48,369 bases of DNA. It comes from Clostridiales bacterium. GTDB lineage: Bacteria > Bacillota > Clostridia > Oscillospirales > Acutalibacteraceae. Location of the stretch: NCBI GenBank assembly GCA_012517675.1, contig JAAYUL010000119.1:1-48369 (forward strand), in the 5' to 3' direction. Of the stretch, positions 1 to 7,611 are shown in pieces (the stretch's first letter is position 1; every line of letters begins with the position of its first letter). A model generated the notes under the pieces. It had not been told where the DNA came from. It worked only from the letters and a program-made list of their open reading frames with translations, and did no database searches. Made by a program: the position numbers and the translations under genes.

Positions 1-76
1 CGCAGATTTCCTCCTGGTTTTTTTCATCCTCCAGCAGCATTCTTTCCTTTTGGCTTAACTGAATCTGTGCCTGCAT
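1..76 (-). CDS. CotF-like spore coat protein, N-terminal fragment
   Basis: Only the first 25 codons lie in the window; the gene runs off the left edge. The start is the ATG whose first base is position 76, preceded on the minus strand by a good ribosome site (GAAAGGAG, about 83-90). The peptide begins MQAQIQLSQKERMLLED and continues with a Gln/Glu-rich helix. This resembles the opening of the CotF-like coat proteins of Clostridia, small all-helical proteins packed into the spore coat. Upstream, at 145-152 on the minus strand, is CATACCGT with AC 17 bases further up, which fits a loose sigma-K pattern, but that pattern is too short to weigh much. The family call rests on a short fragment. Confidence 0.55.
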   Translation of the reverse strand, partial: MQAQIQLSQKERMLLEDEKNQEEIC

Positions 77-202
77 AAAAAAGCTCCTTTCACGTTTTCC
101 GTTTGTCATACGTTTGTCGGCTTCGTGGGGAATTGCCACGGCTGACGGTATGCCGGGTTCCTTTGTCGTGTACAGGCCCTTTTGTGATCAAAGCCTGTCT
201 CT

Positions 203-233
203 TTGAAATATTCTGAACATCACAGGATAAAAT
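203..233 (+). promoter_or_regulatory. Possible promoter of the DUF421 gene
   Basis: TTGAAA (203-208) and TAAAAT (228-233) are both good hexamers, but the 19-base spacer is longer than the usual 17. They lie 50-80 bases upstream of the DUF421 gene. Confidence 0.3.
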
Positions 234-285
234 ATGTATCGAAAATCTGATCTTTTTCAAAGGTTTGTGTAAAGGGTGATGCGTT

Positions 286-990
286 ATCAACGAATATCTG
301 GAAGTGGCTCTCAGATCCATCCTCACGTTTATCGGACTTCTCGGTTTGGCCTTGCTGATGGGCAGAAAGCAGCTGTCGCAGATCACGTTTTTCGACTATG
401 CCGTCGGAATCACGATCGGTTCCATCGCGGCGGTTCTTGCGGTGGACCGGTCGGTCAGTGTTGCCGACGGGGCGATTGCGCTCGTTTTGTGGGCGGTCAT
501 GCCCGTTATTGTCGGATCCATCGCGATGAAAAGCATTCGCTTCAGGATGCTGGTCGACGGGGAGCCGAAAGTCGTGATTCAAAATGGCAGCATCATCCAT
601 AAAAATATGCGGAAAGAAAAATACAACATGGGCGACCTTTTAATGCAGCTGCGGGATAAAGGAATTTTTGATCTGTCGGAGGTGGACTTTGCTATTTTGG
701 AACCGAACGGAAAGTTAAGTGTTCTGAAAAAACCGGAGTGCAGCTCCGTGACTCTGAAAGAAATGAACCTGTCGGCAGATTATAAAGGCGTCATGCTCGA
801 ACTTGTGATAGACGGAAAAATAATAGAGAAAAGCCTGAAAGCGCTGGGACGGGATTCTGACTGGCTTCGGAATCAGCTGAACAAAAGGAACGTTACGAAC
901 GTGGACGATGTGATTTTTGCCGGATGCTTTTCCGACGGTGAGCTGTATGTTTCATTGAGGAATCATTTGACCGGCGTTCCTTTGATTTAG
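286..990 (+). CDS. DUF421 (YetF/YdfS-like) membrane protein
   Basis: Predicted membrane protein of the DUF421 family: an N-terminal part with about three membrane helices, including the conserved run MGRKQLSQITFFDYAVGIT, and a cytoplasmic C-terminal part with the LRDKGIFDLSEVDFAILEPNG segment. Function in the family is unclear; Bacillus relatives include spore-associated members. The first ordinary start in frame is GTG at 304, but it has no ribosome site nearby. A good one (AAAGGGTGA, 271-279) sits before the in-frame codons GTT-ATC-AAC-GAA-TAT-CTG. Starting at ATC (286) gives a protein opening x-NEYLEVALRS, as in relatives, so an ATC start is proposed. With GTG 304 the product is 228 residues, with ATC 286 it is 234. 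The family call is firm; the start is not. Confidence 0.8.
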   Translation: MNEYLEVALRSILTFIGLLGLALLMGRKQLSQITFFDYAVGITIGSIAAVLAVDRSVSVADGAIALVLWAVMPVIVGSIAMKSIRFRMLVDGEPKVVIQNGSIIHKNMRKEKYNMGDLLMQLRDKGIFDLSEVDFAILEPNGKLSVLKKPECSSVTLKEMNLSADYKGVMLELVIDGKIIEKSLKALGRDSDWLRNQLNKRNVTNVDDVIFAGCFSDGELYVSLRNHLTGVPLI

Positions 991-1118
991 CGGCGGGCAG
1001 GAAGGCGGGTTTTCCATGGCTGCCGCAAATTCATCCGGGGATCGGGCGTGCCCGCTGCATCATGTGACGGGAAATCCCGAACAGCCGCATCAAGCGGATC
1101 GGATTTTTTTCATGATGC

Positions 1119-1148
1119 TGTACAGGAAATAGAAAGATGTGGTATAAT
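1119..1148 (+). promoter_or_regulatory. Promoter of the B12/radical SAM gene
   Basis: TGTACA (1119-1124), an 18-base spacer and TATAAT (1143-1148) preceded by TGG, giving an extended -10. It lies 29 bases before the start codon and fits a vegetative sigma-A promoter. Confidence 0.65.
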
Positions 1149-1176
1149 GGTTTCAAATAAAATTATGATCGGGTGA

Positions 1177-2625
1177 ATGATGAAAATACATAAAATCCGG
1201 TTCCTTGAACCCGGCAATTTACCGTATCGCCGTTCCATAAGGAATTTATACGTTTACGATCGGTATATCCGAACGCCGTCCATCGGTCTGCTGACGCTGG
1301 CGACCATTGTAAAGCGGCAGGTCGGCGATACCTTGATGTACAGTGAATCCATTTCCAAAATCAGATGGGAAGATGTGCTGGACGCGGACATTGTGTTTAT
1401 CGGGATTTTTACATTCAACGCAAACCGCGGTTATGAGCTGGCACAGTATATTCGCCGGCATTCCAAAGCCGTGGTTGTGCTTGGGGGGCTTCACGCTTCC
1501 ATGAATTATCCGGAAGCCTGCCGCTGCAGCGACTATGTGCTGCTGGGGGAAGGCGACGAATCGATTCTGAAGCTGATCGATGCCGTTGAGAAGGGAAGCG
1601 CCGTCGATTTCCCCGGGGTGGCCTGTTGGAAAGACGGAAAAGCGCTCACGACCGGAGCCTGCCCTCCTCCAAAGGACATCAACGTGATTCCGGACCGCGA
1701 CCTGTTGTACCGCTATCGGAAAATGGCGGGCCGAAACACGGTCTGGCCGCAGGTGCACGCCTCGCGCGGATGCCCCCATCATTGTGACTACTGTGCTTTG
1801 GTGCGTCATTTTGGAAGAACCGTCCGCACCCGTTCGCCTGAAAATGTTGTGGCGGACATTCGGTACTCCATCGCCTTTCATGACCAGGGCCATCACCGTC
1901 TGACCAAAGTGCTTTGGATAACGGACGATAATTTTTTTGCCGACCGCGCGTGGGCACTTTCGGTGTTGCAGGCTATCATTCAAAGCGGAATCCAATATCA
2001 CTTTACGATTCAGGCGCGATATGAAGTCGGGTTTGACGATGAGATGCTGGAGCTTCTGAAAAGGGCCGGGTTTATGGAGCTTGCCATGGGAATTGAATTT
2101 CTGGAAGACGAGGCGTTTCAAAATTACCACAAACAAAGCACCTGCGGCGAGATCATACGCTCCATTGAAAATATACAGAAACACGGTCTGCGTGTGCGCG
2201 GCCTGTTTATCGTAGGCGCCGACAATCATACGAAAGGCGTGGGAAACCGGCTTGCCGATTTTGTGATTGAGCATCATATCTGCGGCGTGCTGATACAATC
2301 CATGTATTTCGTTCCCGGTACGCCGGTCTATGAAACACATAAAAACAAATTGATCCATACGGACTGGTCCAGATACAACGGCAATGTCGTGCATTACCCT
2401 GAAAATATTTCTCCTTACGGGCTGCAGCGTGAAATGATCTTAGCAAGCCGGAAAATCTATTCCTTCAAACGGCTCCTGAAAGCTGTTTTCTGCCGGAGGG
2501 GGCTGGAACGCGTCCTGTTTTTCGGCGAATATTTTTGGCAAAAAAGCATTCGTGCCGATCTGAGAAAGGAGCTGCCTTTTTTAAAAAAAGTATCGGAAGA
2601 ATCCGGATTGTATCCCGCCCAATGA
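1177..2625 (+). CDS. Cobalamin-binding-domain radical SAM enzyme
   Basis: A 482-residue B12-dependent-type radical SAM protein. Residues about 35-150 form the B12-binding Rossmann-like domain, with VVLGGLHAS and VLLGEGDES, the segments typical of this class; the DxHxxG base-off motif is not seen. The 4Fe-4S-binding motif is C199-x3-C203-x2-C206 (SRGCPHHCDYC), followed by a radical SAM barrel to about residue 400 and a basic C-terminal tail. Members methylate or rearrange very varied substrates, and nothing here identifies this one. The gene is alone, with its own promoter and a hairpin terminator on its 3' side. The start ATG 1177 follows GGGTGA; a second ATG at 1180 is equally possible. Class call secure, substrate unknown. 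Confidence 0.9.
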   Translation: MMKIHKIRFLEPGNLPYRRSIRNLYVYDRYIRTPSIGLLTLATIVKRQVGDTLMYSESISKIRWEDVLDADIVFIGIFTFNANRGYELAQYIRRHSKAVVVLGGLHASMNYPEACRCSDYVLLGEGDESILKLIDAVEKGSAVDFPGVACWKDGKALTTGACPPPKDINVIPDRDLLYRYRKMAGRNTVWPQVHASRGCPHHCDYCALVRHFGRTVRTRSPENVVADIRYSIAFHDQGHHRLTKVLWITDDNFFADRAWALSVLQAIIQSGIQYHFTIQARYEVGFDDEMLELLKRAGFMELAMGIEFLEDEAFQNYHKQSTCGEIIRSIENIQKHGLRVRGLFIVGADNHTKGVGNRLADFVIEHHICGVLIQSMYFVPGTPVYETHKNKLIHTDWSRYNGNVVHYPENISPYGLQREMILASRKIYSFKRLLKAVFCRRGLERVLFFGEYFWQKSIRADLRKELPFLKKVSEESGLYPAQ

Positions 2626-2636
2626 AAAACCTTATG

Positions 2637-2690
2637 AAAAAGCCTCCGGGTTGGCACTTTCATCATGTGCCAATCCGAAGGCTTTTCAGT
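2637..2690 (+). terminator. Hairpin terminator after the radical SAM gene
   Basis: AAAAGCCT (2638-2645) pairs with AGGCTTTT (2679-2686), and GGGTTGGCAC (2648-2657) with GTGCCAATCC (2667-2676). This gives a long stem ending in a short T run. Confidence 0.75.
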
Positions 2691-2756
2691 TTGCTGTGTT
2701 GCGGCGTTTAACCCTTGCTGCTTTGCGTTTTTTAACCTGAGAGATATCATCTGTGC

Positions 2757-2780
2757 AAAAACGGGCTTTACAAGCCCTGA
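2757..2780 (-). terminator. Terminator of the small-protein gene (minus strand)
   Basis: Read on the minus strand, GGGCTTG and AAGCCC form a short GC-rich stem followed by five Ts. It lies just downstream of the gene ending at 2803. Confidence 0.6.
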
Positions 2781-2802
2781 CAGACGGCTTTTTGCGTGTT
2801 AT

Positions 2803-3039
2803 TTATTTGCTCATCATGTAATTAATGAACATGACTTCATCTTCTGGATTCTCAACTTTCAGTTCTGCGGAAATCGTGGAGTTTTTAGCTTTCTCCAACA
2901 GCGATCTTACACCGTACAGCTGGGAAAGCTTGCTTTTCAGGTTCAGCTTATCACCGTCATCGGTTACTAGGTAGACATTTCCTTTGGCTTTATCCAACAG
3001 TTCTATCAGTTTCAAAACATCAATATCAAACAATTTCAT
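2803..3039 (-). CDS. Small protein of unknown function, paralogue A
   Basis: 78 residues, not assigned to a named family. The ATG at 3039 has a good ribosome site (AAGGGGA, 8 bases away). Predicted mixed alpha/beta: an N-terminal helix (VLKLIELLDKAKG), a strand pair containing VYLVTDDGD, the run LNLKSKLSQLYGVRSLLEKA, and an acidic end with NPEDEVMFINYMM. It aligns along its whole length with the next gene upstream (LI-LL, VYL--DDG, NL-S-LS-LY--R-+LE-A, S-E+K-E--EDE--F-NY+), so the two arose by tandem duplication. It has its own promoter and terminator. No signal peptide or membrane helix, so probably cytoplasmic. Confidence 0.75.
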   Translation of the reverse strand: MKLFDIDVLKLIELLDKAKGNVYLVTDDGDKLNLKSKLSQLYGVRSLLEKAKNSTISAELKVENPEDEVMFINYMMSK

Positions 3040-3076
3040 ATTTAATATCCCCTTAAAAACGGTTTATTATGAACAA

Positions 3077-3105
3077 ATTATAACATGGGAACGGCTGAAA
3101 CACAA
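3077..3105 (-). promoter_or_regulatory. Promoter of small-protein paralogue A
   Basis: On the minus strand, TTGTGT (3100-3105), a 17-base spacer and TATAAT (3077-3082). The -35 hexamer lies inside an inverted repeat, CACAAT-N5-ATTGTG (3101-3117), that could be an operator. Confidence 0.6.
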
Positions 3106-3108
3106 TGG

Positions 3109-3372
3109 TCAATTGTGCAATTTTGCTCGATTTGCATCGCGATTCCGCAAATAATTCCGAAACAGCTTTTCATCTTCCGTGCTTTCAAATTTGATCTCAG
3201 GTGAAAGTGTTCCGTCTTCTGCGCTTTCGAGCATCATACGGATGCAGTAAAGCAGGGAAAGGGTGCTGCTCAGGTTAAAAAGTACGCCGTCGTCCGCAGC
3301 AAGATATACCGCTTTGCTTGATCGCTTCAGCAAAGCGATCAATTCGCCGGCGCTGATGTTTTCAAGTTTCAT
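3109..3372 (-). CDS. Small protein of unknown function, paralogue B
   Basis: 87 residues from the ATG at 3372, which follows GAAAGGAGG; an upstream in-frame ATG at 3408 has no ribosome site. It shares the layout of its downstream neighbour: a helix with ELIALLKRS, the strand AVYLAADDG, FNLSSTLSLLYCIRMMLESAEDG, then EIKFESTEDEKLFRNYL. It ends with a basic tail (RNRDANRAKLHN) that the neighbour lacks. Function unknown. The DDG turn and the acidic ED pair near the C-terminus are the best conserved features between the two copies and mark where a functional site might be. Confidence 0.75.
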   Translation of the reverse strand: MKLENISAGELIALLKRSSKAVYLAADDGVLFNLSSTLSLLYCIRMMLESAEDGTLSPEIKFESTEDEKLFRNYLRNRDANRAKLHN

Positions 3373-3689
3373 TGGGATACCTCCTTTCTTATAATCCAAT
3401 AGTATCATATAATATGCACAAACGCAATACGGAATGTATAGAAAAAAATCCGAATATCAGGGAAAAATACACAAATTATTAGCTAAATTAATCAGTAATA
3501 AATAGAACAGAAGGCGTTTGCGCGCCGCTGCGCGCAGGTGTTGCCGGGGTGATTTGGCATAAAAACAGCGGGAAGTGGGGGAAAGAATGAATTTTGCGTA
3601 TGAAATCAACCGAAAAGTTCACATATTGTTTATTGAATGGCTTGATTCATTATAGTACAATAACATTAGTTGCTTAAGATATATTAAGG
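3373..3689. other. Intergenic region between divergent genes
   Basis: AT-rich region holding the start signals of both flanking transcripts. It contains a hairpin of GCGCGC arms around a 4-base loop (about 3519-3534) without a T run. It also holds a 22-codon reading frame at 3587-3655 preceded by GTGGGGGAAAG, and the promoter of the DUF5685 operon at 3633-3661. No longer coding frame is convincing. Confidence 0.5.
3633..3661 (+). promoter_or_regulatory. Promoter of the DUF5685/J-domain operon
   Basis: TTGAAT (3633-3638), a 17-base spacer and TACAAT (3656-3661), about 28 bases before the start codon of the first gene. Confidence 0.65.
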
Positions 3690-4604
3690 ATGATTTTTGT
3701 GTTTGGTTATGTCAGGCCCCAAAAGTCGGAGCTGCTCGTCCGGGAATATGAAGAATACCGGGCGGTGTACTGCTCCCTCTGCCGCCGGCTCGGCAAGAGC
3801 TACGGCGCGGCCGCGCGGCTTACCCTCAGCTATGACTGCACGTTTTACGCCATGCTGCTTTTGGCGCTCGATCTTGGCTGCACAGGGTATCGAACCGGCC
3901 GCTGCGTTGTAAATCCCTTGAAAAAATGCACATTCTGTGTGCATGGGGAAGAGCAGTTCACTGCGGCGTCCGCCCTTTCGGTCCTGATGACATACCAGAA
4001 AATCAGGGACGATATTCAGGATTCCGGCGCTTTTGGCAAGCTGCGCGGGTATTTGCTTCTTCCGATCGCCGCTTGCGCGCGGCGAAAAGCCGCCAGAGAT
4101 TTCCCTCGCCTGGAGCAGATCGTGTCCGACGCGATGGAGCAGCAGCGAAAGGTGGAAAGCGGCCCGTTTTCCGGGATCGACCGGTGTGCGGAGCCTACCG
4201 CCTTCATGCTGCAGGGCGTATTTGAATGGAGCGCCGGTTCCGACGAAAGTTCGGACAGCCCCAAATTCCGCGTTTTGCGCCAGTTGGGGTATTTTCTTGG
4301 CCGATGGGTCTATTTGATGGATGCCGCCGACGATATGGAAAAGGATCTGGAATCCGGGGCGTTCAATCCGTTTGTCAGGCAGTTTCACCTGAACGGCTCA
4401 AGCAGCCGGGAGGAAATCGATAAGGTCAAGGCATATGCGAATCAAACGCTGAACGCAACGCTTTCCCGGATGCTTGCCGCTTTTTATCTATTGGATACCA
4501 AGCATTTCGGCCCGATTCTTCTCAATATTGTTTCCAAGGGTCTTCCCGAAATTCAAAAAGAAATACTGTTCAAAAAGGAGAAAATGAATGTCGGATCCTT
4601 ATAG
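3690..4604 (+). CDS. DUF5685 family protein
   Basis: 304 residues, recognised as the DUF5685 family of Clostridia, function unknown. The N-terminal part is cysteine-rich: CSLC (28-31), C50, C64, C72, and KKCTFC (C80, C83). The rest is predicted all-helical and carries two aspartate-rich clusters, RDDIQD (D107, D108, D111) and DAADDMEKD (D211, D214, D215, D219), about 105 residues apart. That arrangement recalls the paired metal-binding Asp motifs of helical isoprenoid synthases, but this is a resemblance and not a demonstrated homology. The start ATG 3690 follows TTAAGGATG. The 3' end overlaps the J-domain gene by 17 bases, so the two are translationally coupled. No signal peptide seen. Confidence 0.8.
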   Translation: MIFVFGYVRPQKSELLVREYEEYRAVYCSLCRRLGKSYGAAARLTLSYDCTFYAMLLLALDLGCTGYRTGRCVVNPLKKCTFCVHGEEQFTAASALSVLMTYQKIRDDIQDSGAFGKLRGYLLLPIAACARRKAARDFPRLEQIVSDAMEQQRKVESGPFSGIDRCAEPTAFMLQGVFEWSAGSDESSDSPKFRVLRQLGYFLGRWVYLMDAADDMEKDLESGAFNPFVRQFHLNGSSSREEIDKVKAYANQTLNATLSRMLAAFYLLDTKHFGPILLNIVSKGLPEIQKEILFKKEKMNVGSL

Positions 4605-5241
4605 AATATTAGGAGTTTCCCACACGGCGACGGATGCGGAAATCAAAGCGGCCTACCGGGAGCTTGCGAAAAAATATCACCCCGATAATTATTCCGGCAG
4701 TCCGATCGCGGATCTTGCCGGCGAAAAAATGAAAGAAATCAACGAGGCGTATGATGCTATTGTCGCCGAGCGCAAACGCCGCAAGCAGGATGGCGGCGGT
4801 TCGCAGTATTACCATTCTTCGGAGGATTATGCAAATCCGGGGCATGGCTCTTATTATTCCGGTACCGGTTCCGGGTTCAGCGATGTCAGAAATCTGATTA
4901 TGGCGGGCCGCATTGCGGATGCGGAACAGATTTTGAACGGCGTCCCGGCGGAAAGCCGGAACGCGGAGTGGTATTTTCTGAAGGGCACCGTGCTTTATAA
5001 GCGCGGCTGGCTGGATGAAGCGTACAATCACTTTTCCCGCGCGTGCCAAATGGACCCCAACAATCCGGAGTACCGTGCCGCTTTCAATCAGGTCACCAAC
5101 CAGAGGAACGGCGTGTACGGCGGCTACAACCCTACGTTTTCCCGCGGTGAAAACTGCAGCTCCTGCGACATCTGTTCGTCGCTGCTGTGTGCCGACTGCT
5201 GCTGCGAATGCATGGGCGGCGACCTGATCCCCTGCTGCTGA
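4588..5241 (+). CDS. J-domain protein with TPR-like region and Cys-rich tail
   Basis: 217 residues. An N-terminal J domain (about 3-66) carries the HPD motif at 31-33 and would recruit and stimulate an Hsp70. A Gly/Ser/Tyr-rich linker follows (about 68-97), then a TPR-like helical region (about 100-170, with [20 protein letters not shown]). The tail holds ten cysteines in 28 residues (C190, C193, C196, C201, C204-206, C208, C216, C217), a likely metal- or cluster-binding or membrane-proximal module. It is not a classical DnaJ, as it lacks the CxxCxGxG repeats. The ATG at 4588 follows AAAAAGGAGAAA and overlaps the DUF5685 gene; the membrane-protein gene starts 16 bases downstream. The layout suggests a dedicated co-chaperone serving its neighbours. 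Confidence 0.85.
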   Translation: MSDPYRILGVSHTATDAEIKAAYRELAKKYHPDNYSGSPIADLAGEKMKEINEAYDAIVAERKRRKQDGGGSQYYHSSEDYANPGHGSYYSGTGSGFSDVRNLIMAGRIADAEQILNGVPAESRNAEWYFLKGTVLYKRGWLDEAYNHFSRACQMDPNNPEYRAAFNQVTNQRNGVYGGYNPTFSRGENCSSCDICSSLLCADCCCECMGGDLIPCC

Positions 5242-5257
5242 AGGGAGGCGGACTGCG

Positions 5258-5797
5258 TTGAACCGAACTGTTTGCGTGTCGTTCTGCGGCGTGGTAACCG
5301 CCCTGTGCACCGCTCTGATGTTTTTTACGGGACTGATTCCGGTCGGAACTTATGCGTTTCCCGCCATGGCGGGGGCGCTCATGATTGTGATTGTGGTGGA
5401 AATGGGTACCGCGTGGGCCTGGCCGGTTTACGCGGCTTCTTCCATCCTTTCTTATCTGATTGCGGGCGACAGGGAAGCGTCGTTGCTTTTCATTTTGTTT
5501 TTCGGATATTACCCGATTCTGAAAGCGGTCATTGAAAGACACAAAAAAGGGTTTGTGTCTTATCTGCTGAAATTTATTGTATTCAACGCCGCGATGATCG
5601 CGGAATATTTTATCAGCATTACGGTTCTTTCCGTTCCGCAGGAAAGCTTTTATCTGTTTGGGGTAAATCTGGCCGTCGTTTTTCTGGCCGCCGGCAATTT
5701 GGTGTTCGCAGTTTATGACTTCGGGATTTCCTCCCTGGTTGTGGCTTATTATCGGCGGCTGCATCCTTCGGTGTCCCGGCTGTTCAGAATGAAATAA
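5258..5797 (+). CDS. Multi-pass membrane protein of the DUF5685 operon
   Basis: 179 residues with about five hydrophobic helices (roughly 5-30, 34-62, 68-88, 98-125, 130-165) and a short basic C-terminus. I do not recognise a named family; the overall shape resembles small S-component-like or biogenesis membrane proteins. The TTG start at 5258 follows a strong AAGGGAGG (5241-5248). The gene lies 16 bases after the J-domain gene and is the last of the operon. The association with a J-domain protein suggests a membrane partner for the two soluble proteins, but its role is not known. Confidence 0.75.
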   Translation: MNRTVCVSFCGVVTALCTALMFFTGLIPVGTYAFPAMAGALMIVIVVEMGTAWAWPVYAASSILSYLIAGDREASLLFILFFGYYPILKAVIERHKKGFVSYLLKFIVFNAAMIAEYFISITVLSVPQESFYLFGVNLAVVFLAAGNLVFAVYDFGISSLVVAYYRRLHPSVSRLFRMK

Positions 5798-5932
5798 ACG
5801 TCCGCTCCGTTCTGGATCGGACAATGGCCGGGAATCCGCGTTGAAAAGCCCCTGTATGGTGCGAAGAATTTGCAGAGCCCTCATGTTTAATTCCCTTTGA
5901 TCTGGCAATGATAACCAGGCGGAGGGTTTTTT

Positions 5933-7537
5933 ATGATGGCAAAAAGATCGGCAGTGGTTTTCGGCGGCTTAATGCTGAGCATGTTCCTGATCATCCTTGT
6001 GCTTTTTACACTTTCCGGCGGGGCCCGTCTTGCCGAAACGGCGGAGAAGCAGGTTACTTATCAACTGGTGGCCGCCAATACGCGCGGCACGATTTACGAC
6101 TGCAATAAAAATCCTCTGACCGGCAACGGGAAGGAAGAGTATATTGCGGCGATTATTCCCGGTGTTGAGTCGGCGGCTGCGCTCAGCAGGGTTTTGCCCG
6201 CGAAAACCATGCAGTCGGTTTACCCTTCCCTTACCGCGGGCAAGCCGTTTTCTCTCGTGCTCCCACAAAGTGTGACCGCAGAGGGGATCGATCTGTTTAC
6301 CCTGAAAAAGAGGTATACCAGTCCGCAGATAGCCGTGCATGCCATCGGGTACCTGGACGGAGAAGGGAACGGCGCCGCCGGAATTGAGAAAGCGTTTAAC
6401 AGCCGGCTCCAGGAAAATCAGGGGCAGATTTCCGTAACCTATCAGGTGGATGCGCTGAACCGCGTTTTAGCAGGGGAGAAGCAGGTGGTCAGCGACACCT
6501 CCTATCTGCATAACAGCGGGGTCGTACTTACGCTGGACAAAAATATTCAGGCGGCGGCGGAAGCCGCCGCTGAAAAACATCTTACGAATGCCGCGGTTTT
6601 GGTCGCGGAGGTTCCCGACTGCAAAATCCGCGCGATGGTCAGCCTGCCGGATTATAATCCCTGCAATGTGGCTGCGGCGATGAAAACCGACGGCTCTCCG
6701 CTGCTCAACCGCTGCATGGAGGCTTACAGCGTGGGGTCGGTGTTCAAACTGGTTTCCGCTTCCGCCGCGCTGGAATATGGAATTTCCCCGGAAACGCGCT
6801 ACACCTGCACCGGTTCCATCAATGTGGACGGCGGCATTTTTCATTGCTATAACGGAAAAAGCCACGGCGATGAAGATATGAAAGACGCGATCGCGCAGTC
6901 CTGCAACACCTATTTTGTAAATTTAATGCAAATGGTGCCCCAGTCCCGCTTTTTGCAGACGGCTAAAAATATGGGCTTTGGTGAATCGTTCGAAATTGCG
7001 CCCGGGCTCAGTTCATCCGCAGGGCATCTGCCCACGCGGGAAAGCCTGAATATTCCGCGCGCGCTGGCCAATTTTTCGTTCGGTCAGGGTGATCTGACCG
7101 CCACACCCCTGCAAATCACCGCAATGGTCAACGCGATTGCCGGCGACGGAACCTTCACGCCTCCCAGCCTTTATGAAGGTTTGGTGGACGAAAACCTGCA
7201 ATATACCGAAAAAGCGCAGGAAAAGAAAGGCGTCACGGCCATTTCGGAATCAACGGCACGGCTGCTCCGTTCGTTTATGAAGCAGTCCATTGAAACCGGC
7301 ACCAGCGAAAAGGGGAAACCCACCAGAGGGGATGCGGGAGCGAAAACGGCCACCGCGCAGACCGGACGGTTTGTCAACGGGGTGGAACAGGTGGAGTCCT
7401 GGTTCTCCGGCTTCTACCCATATGAAAATCCCAAATATGTCATTACGGTATTCGCCGAGGGCGGCACGGGCGGCGGGGCCACCTGCGGCCCGGTATTTCA
7501 GGAAATTGCAGATTATCTTTACGACAAAACCAGCTGA
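5933..7537 (+). CDS. Class B penicillin-binding protein (transpeptidase)
   Basis: 534 residues. One N-terminal membrane anchor (about 8-29) is followed by a short dimerisation region containing the NTRGTIYDCN segment (49-58), then the D,D-transpeptidase domain (about 190-530). The active-site motifs are S269-V-F-K272 (SxxK) and S323-C-N325 (SxN). The third motif reads K471-T-A-T-A-Q-T where most class B enzymes have KTG. The enzyme would cross-link peptidoglycan outside the membrane. It is shorter than PBP2/SpoVD and has no PASTA domains. The gene stands alone, so a link to division, elongation or sporulation cannot be read from context. The ATG at 5933 follows GGCGGAGGG; ATG 5936 is an alternative. 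Confidence 0.9.
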   Translation: MMAKRSAVVFGGLMLSMFLIILVLFTLSGGARLAETAEKQVTYQLVAANTRGTIYDCNKNPLTGNGKEEYIAAIIPGVESAAALSRVLPAKTMQSVYPSLTAGKPFSLVLPQSVTAEGIDLFTLKKRYTSPQIAVHAIGYLDGEGNGAAGIEKAFNSRLQENQGQISVTYQVDALNRVLAGEKQVVSDTSYLHNSGVVLTLDKNIQAAAEAAAEKHLTNAAVLVAEVPDCKIRAMVSLPDYNPCNVAAAMKTDGSPLLNRCMEAYSVGSVFKLVSASAALEYGISPETRYTCTGSINVDGGIFHCYNGKSHGDEDMKDAIAQSCNTYFVNLMQMVPQSRFLQTAKNMGFGESFEIAPGLSSSAGHLPTRESLNIPRALANFSFGQGDLTATPLQITAMVNAIAGDGTFTPPSLYEGLVDENLQYTEKAQEKKGVTAISESTARLLRSFMKQSIETGTSEKGKPTRGDAGAKTATAQTGRFVNGVEQVESWFSGFYPYENPKYVITVFAEGGTGGGATCGPVFQEIADYLYDKTS

Positions 7538-7611
7538 ATTATTCTTGCCGGCGCTCCGCCTTATTTTCAGAAAAGCGCCCGTGATCAAATGTTTCCGTTT
7601 GCTATTTTGTG

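Noticed and set aside
990-1118. Terminator after the DUF421 gene
   Set aside because: Short CCGC/GCGG and GGGC/GCCC stems exist, but the T run near 1104-1110 is separated from them by several bases; not strong enough to list.
3519-3534. GCGCGC hairpin as terminator or operator
   Set aside because: A symmetrical GC stem without a T run and not placed at a promoter; recorded only within the intergenic description.
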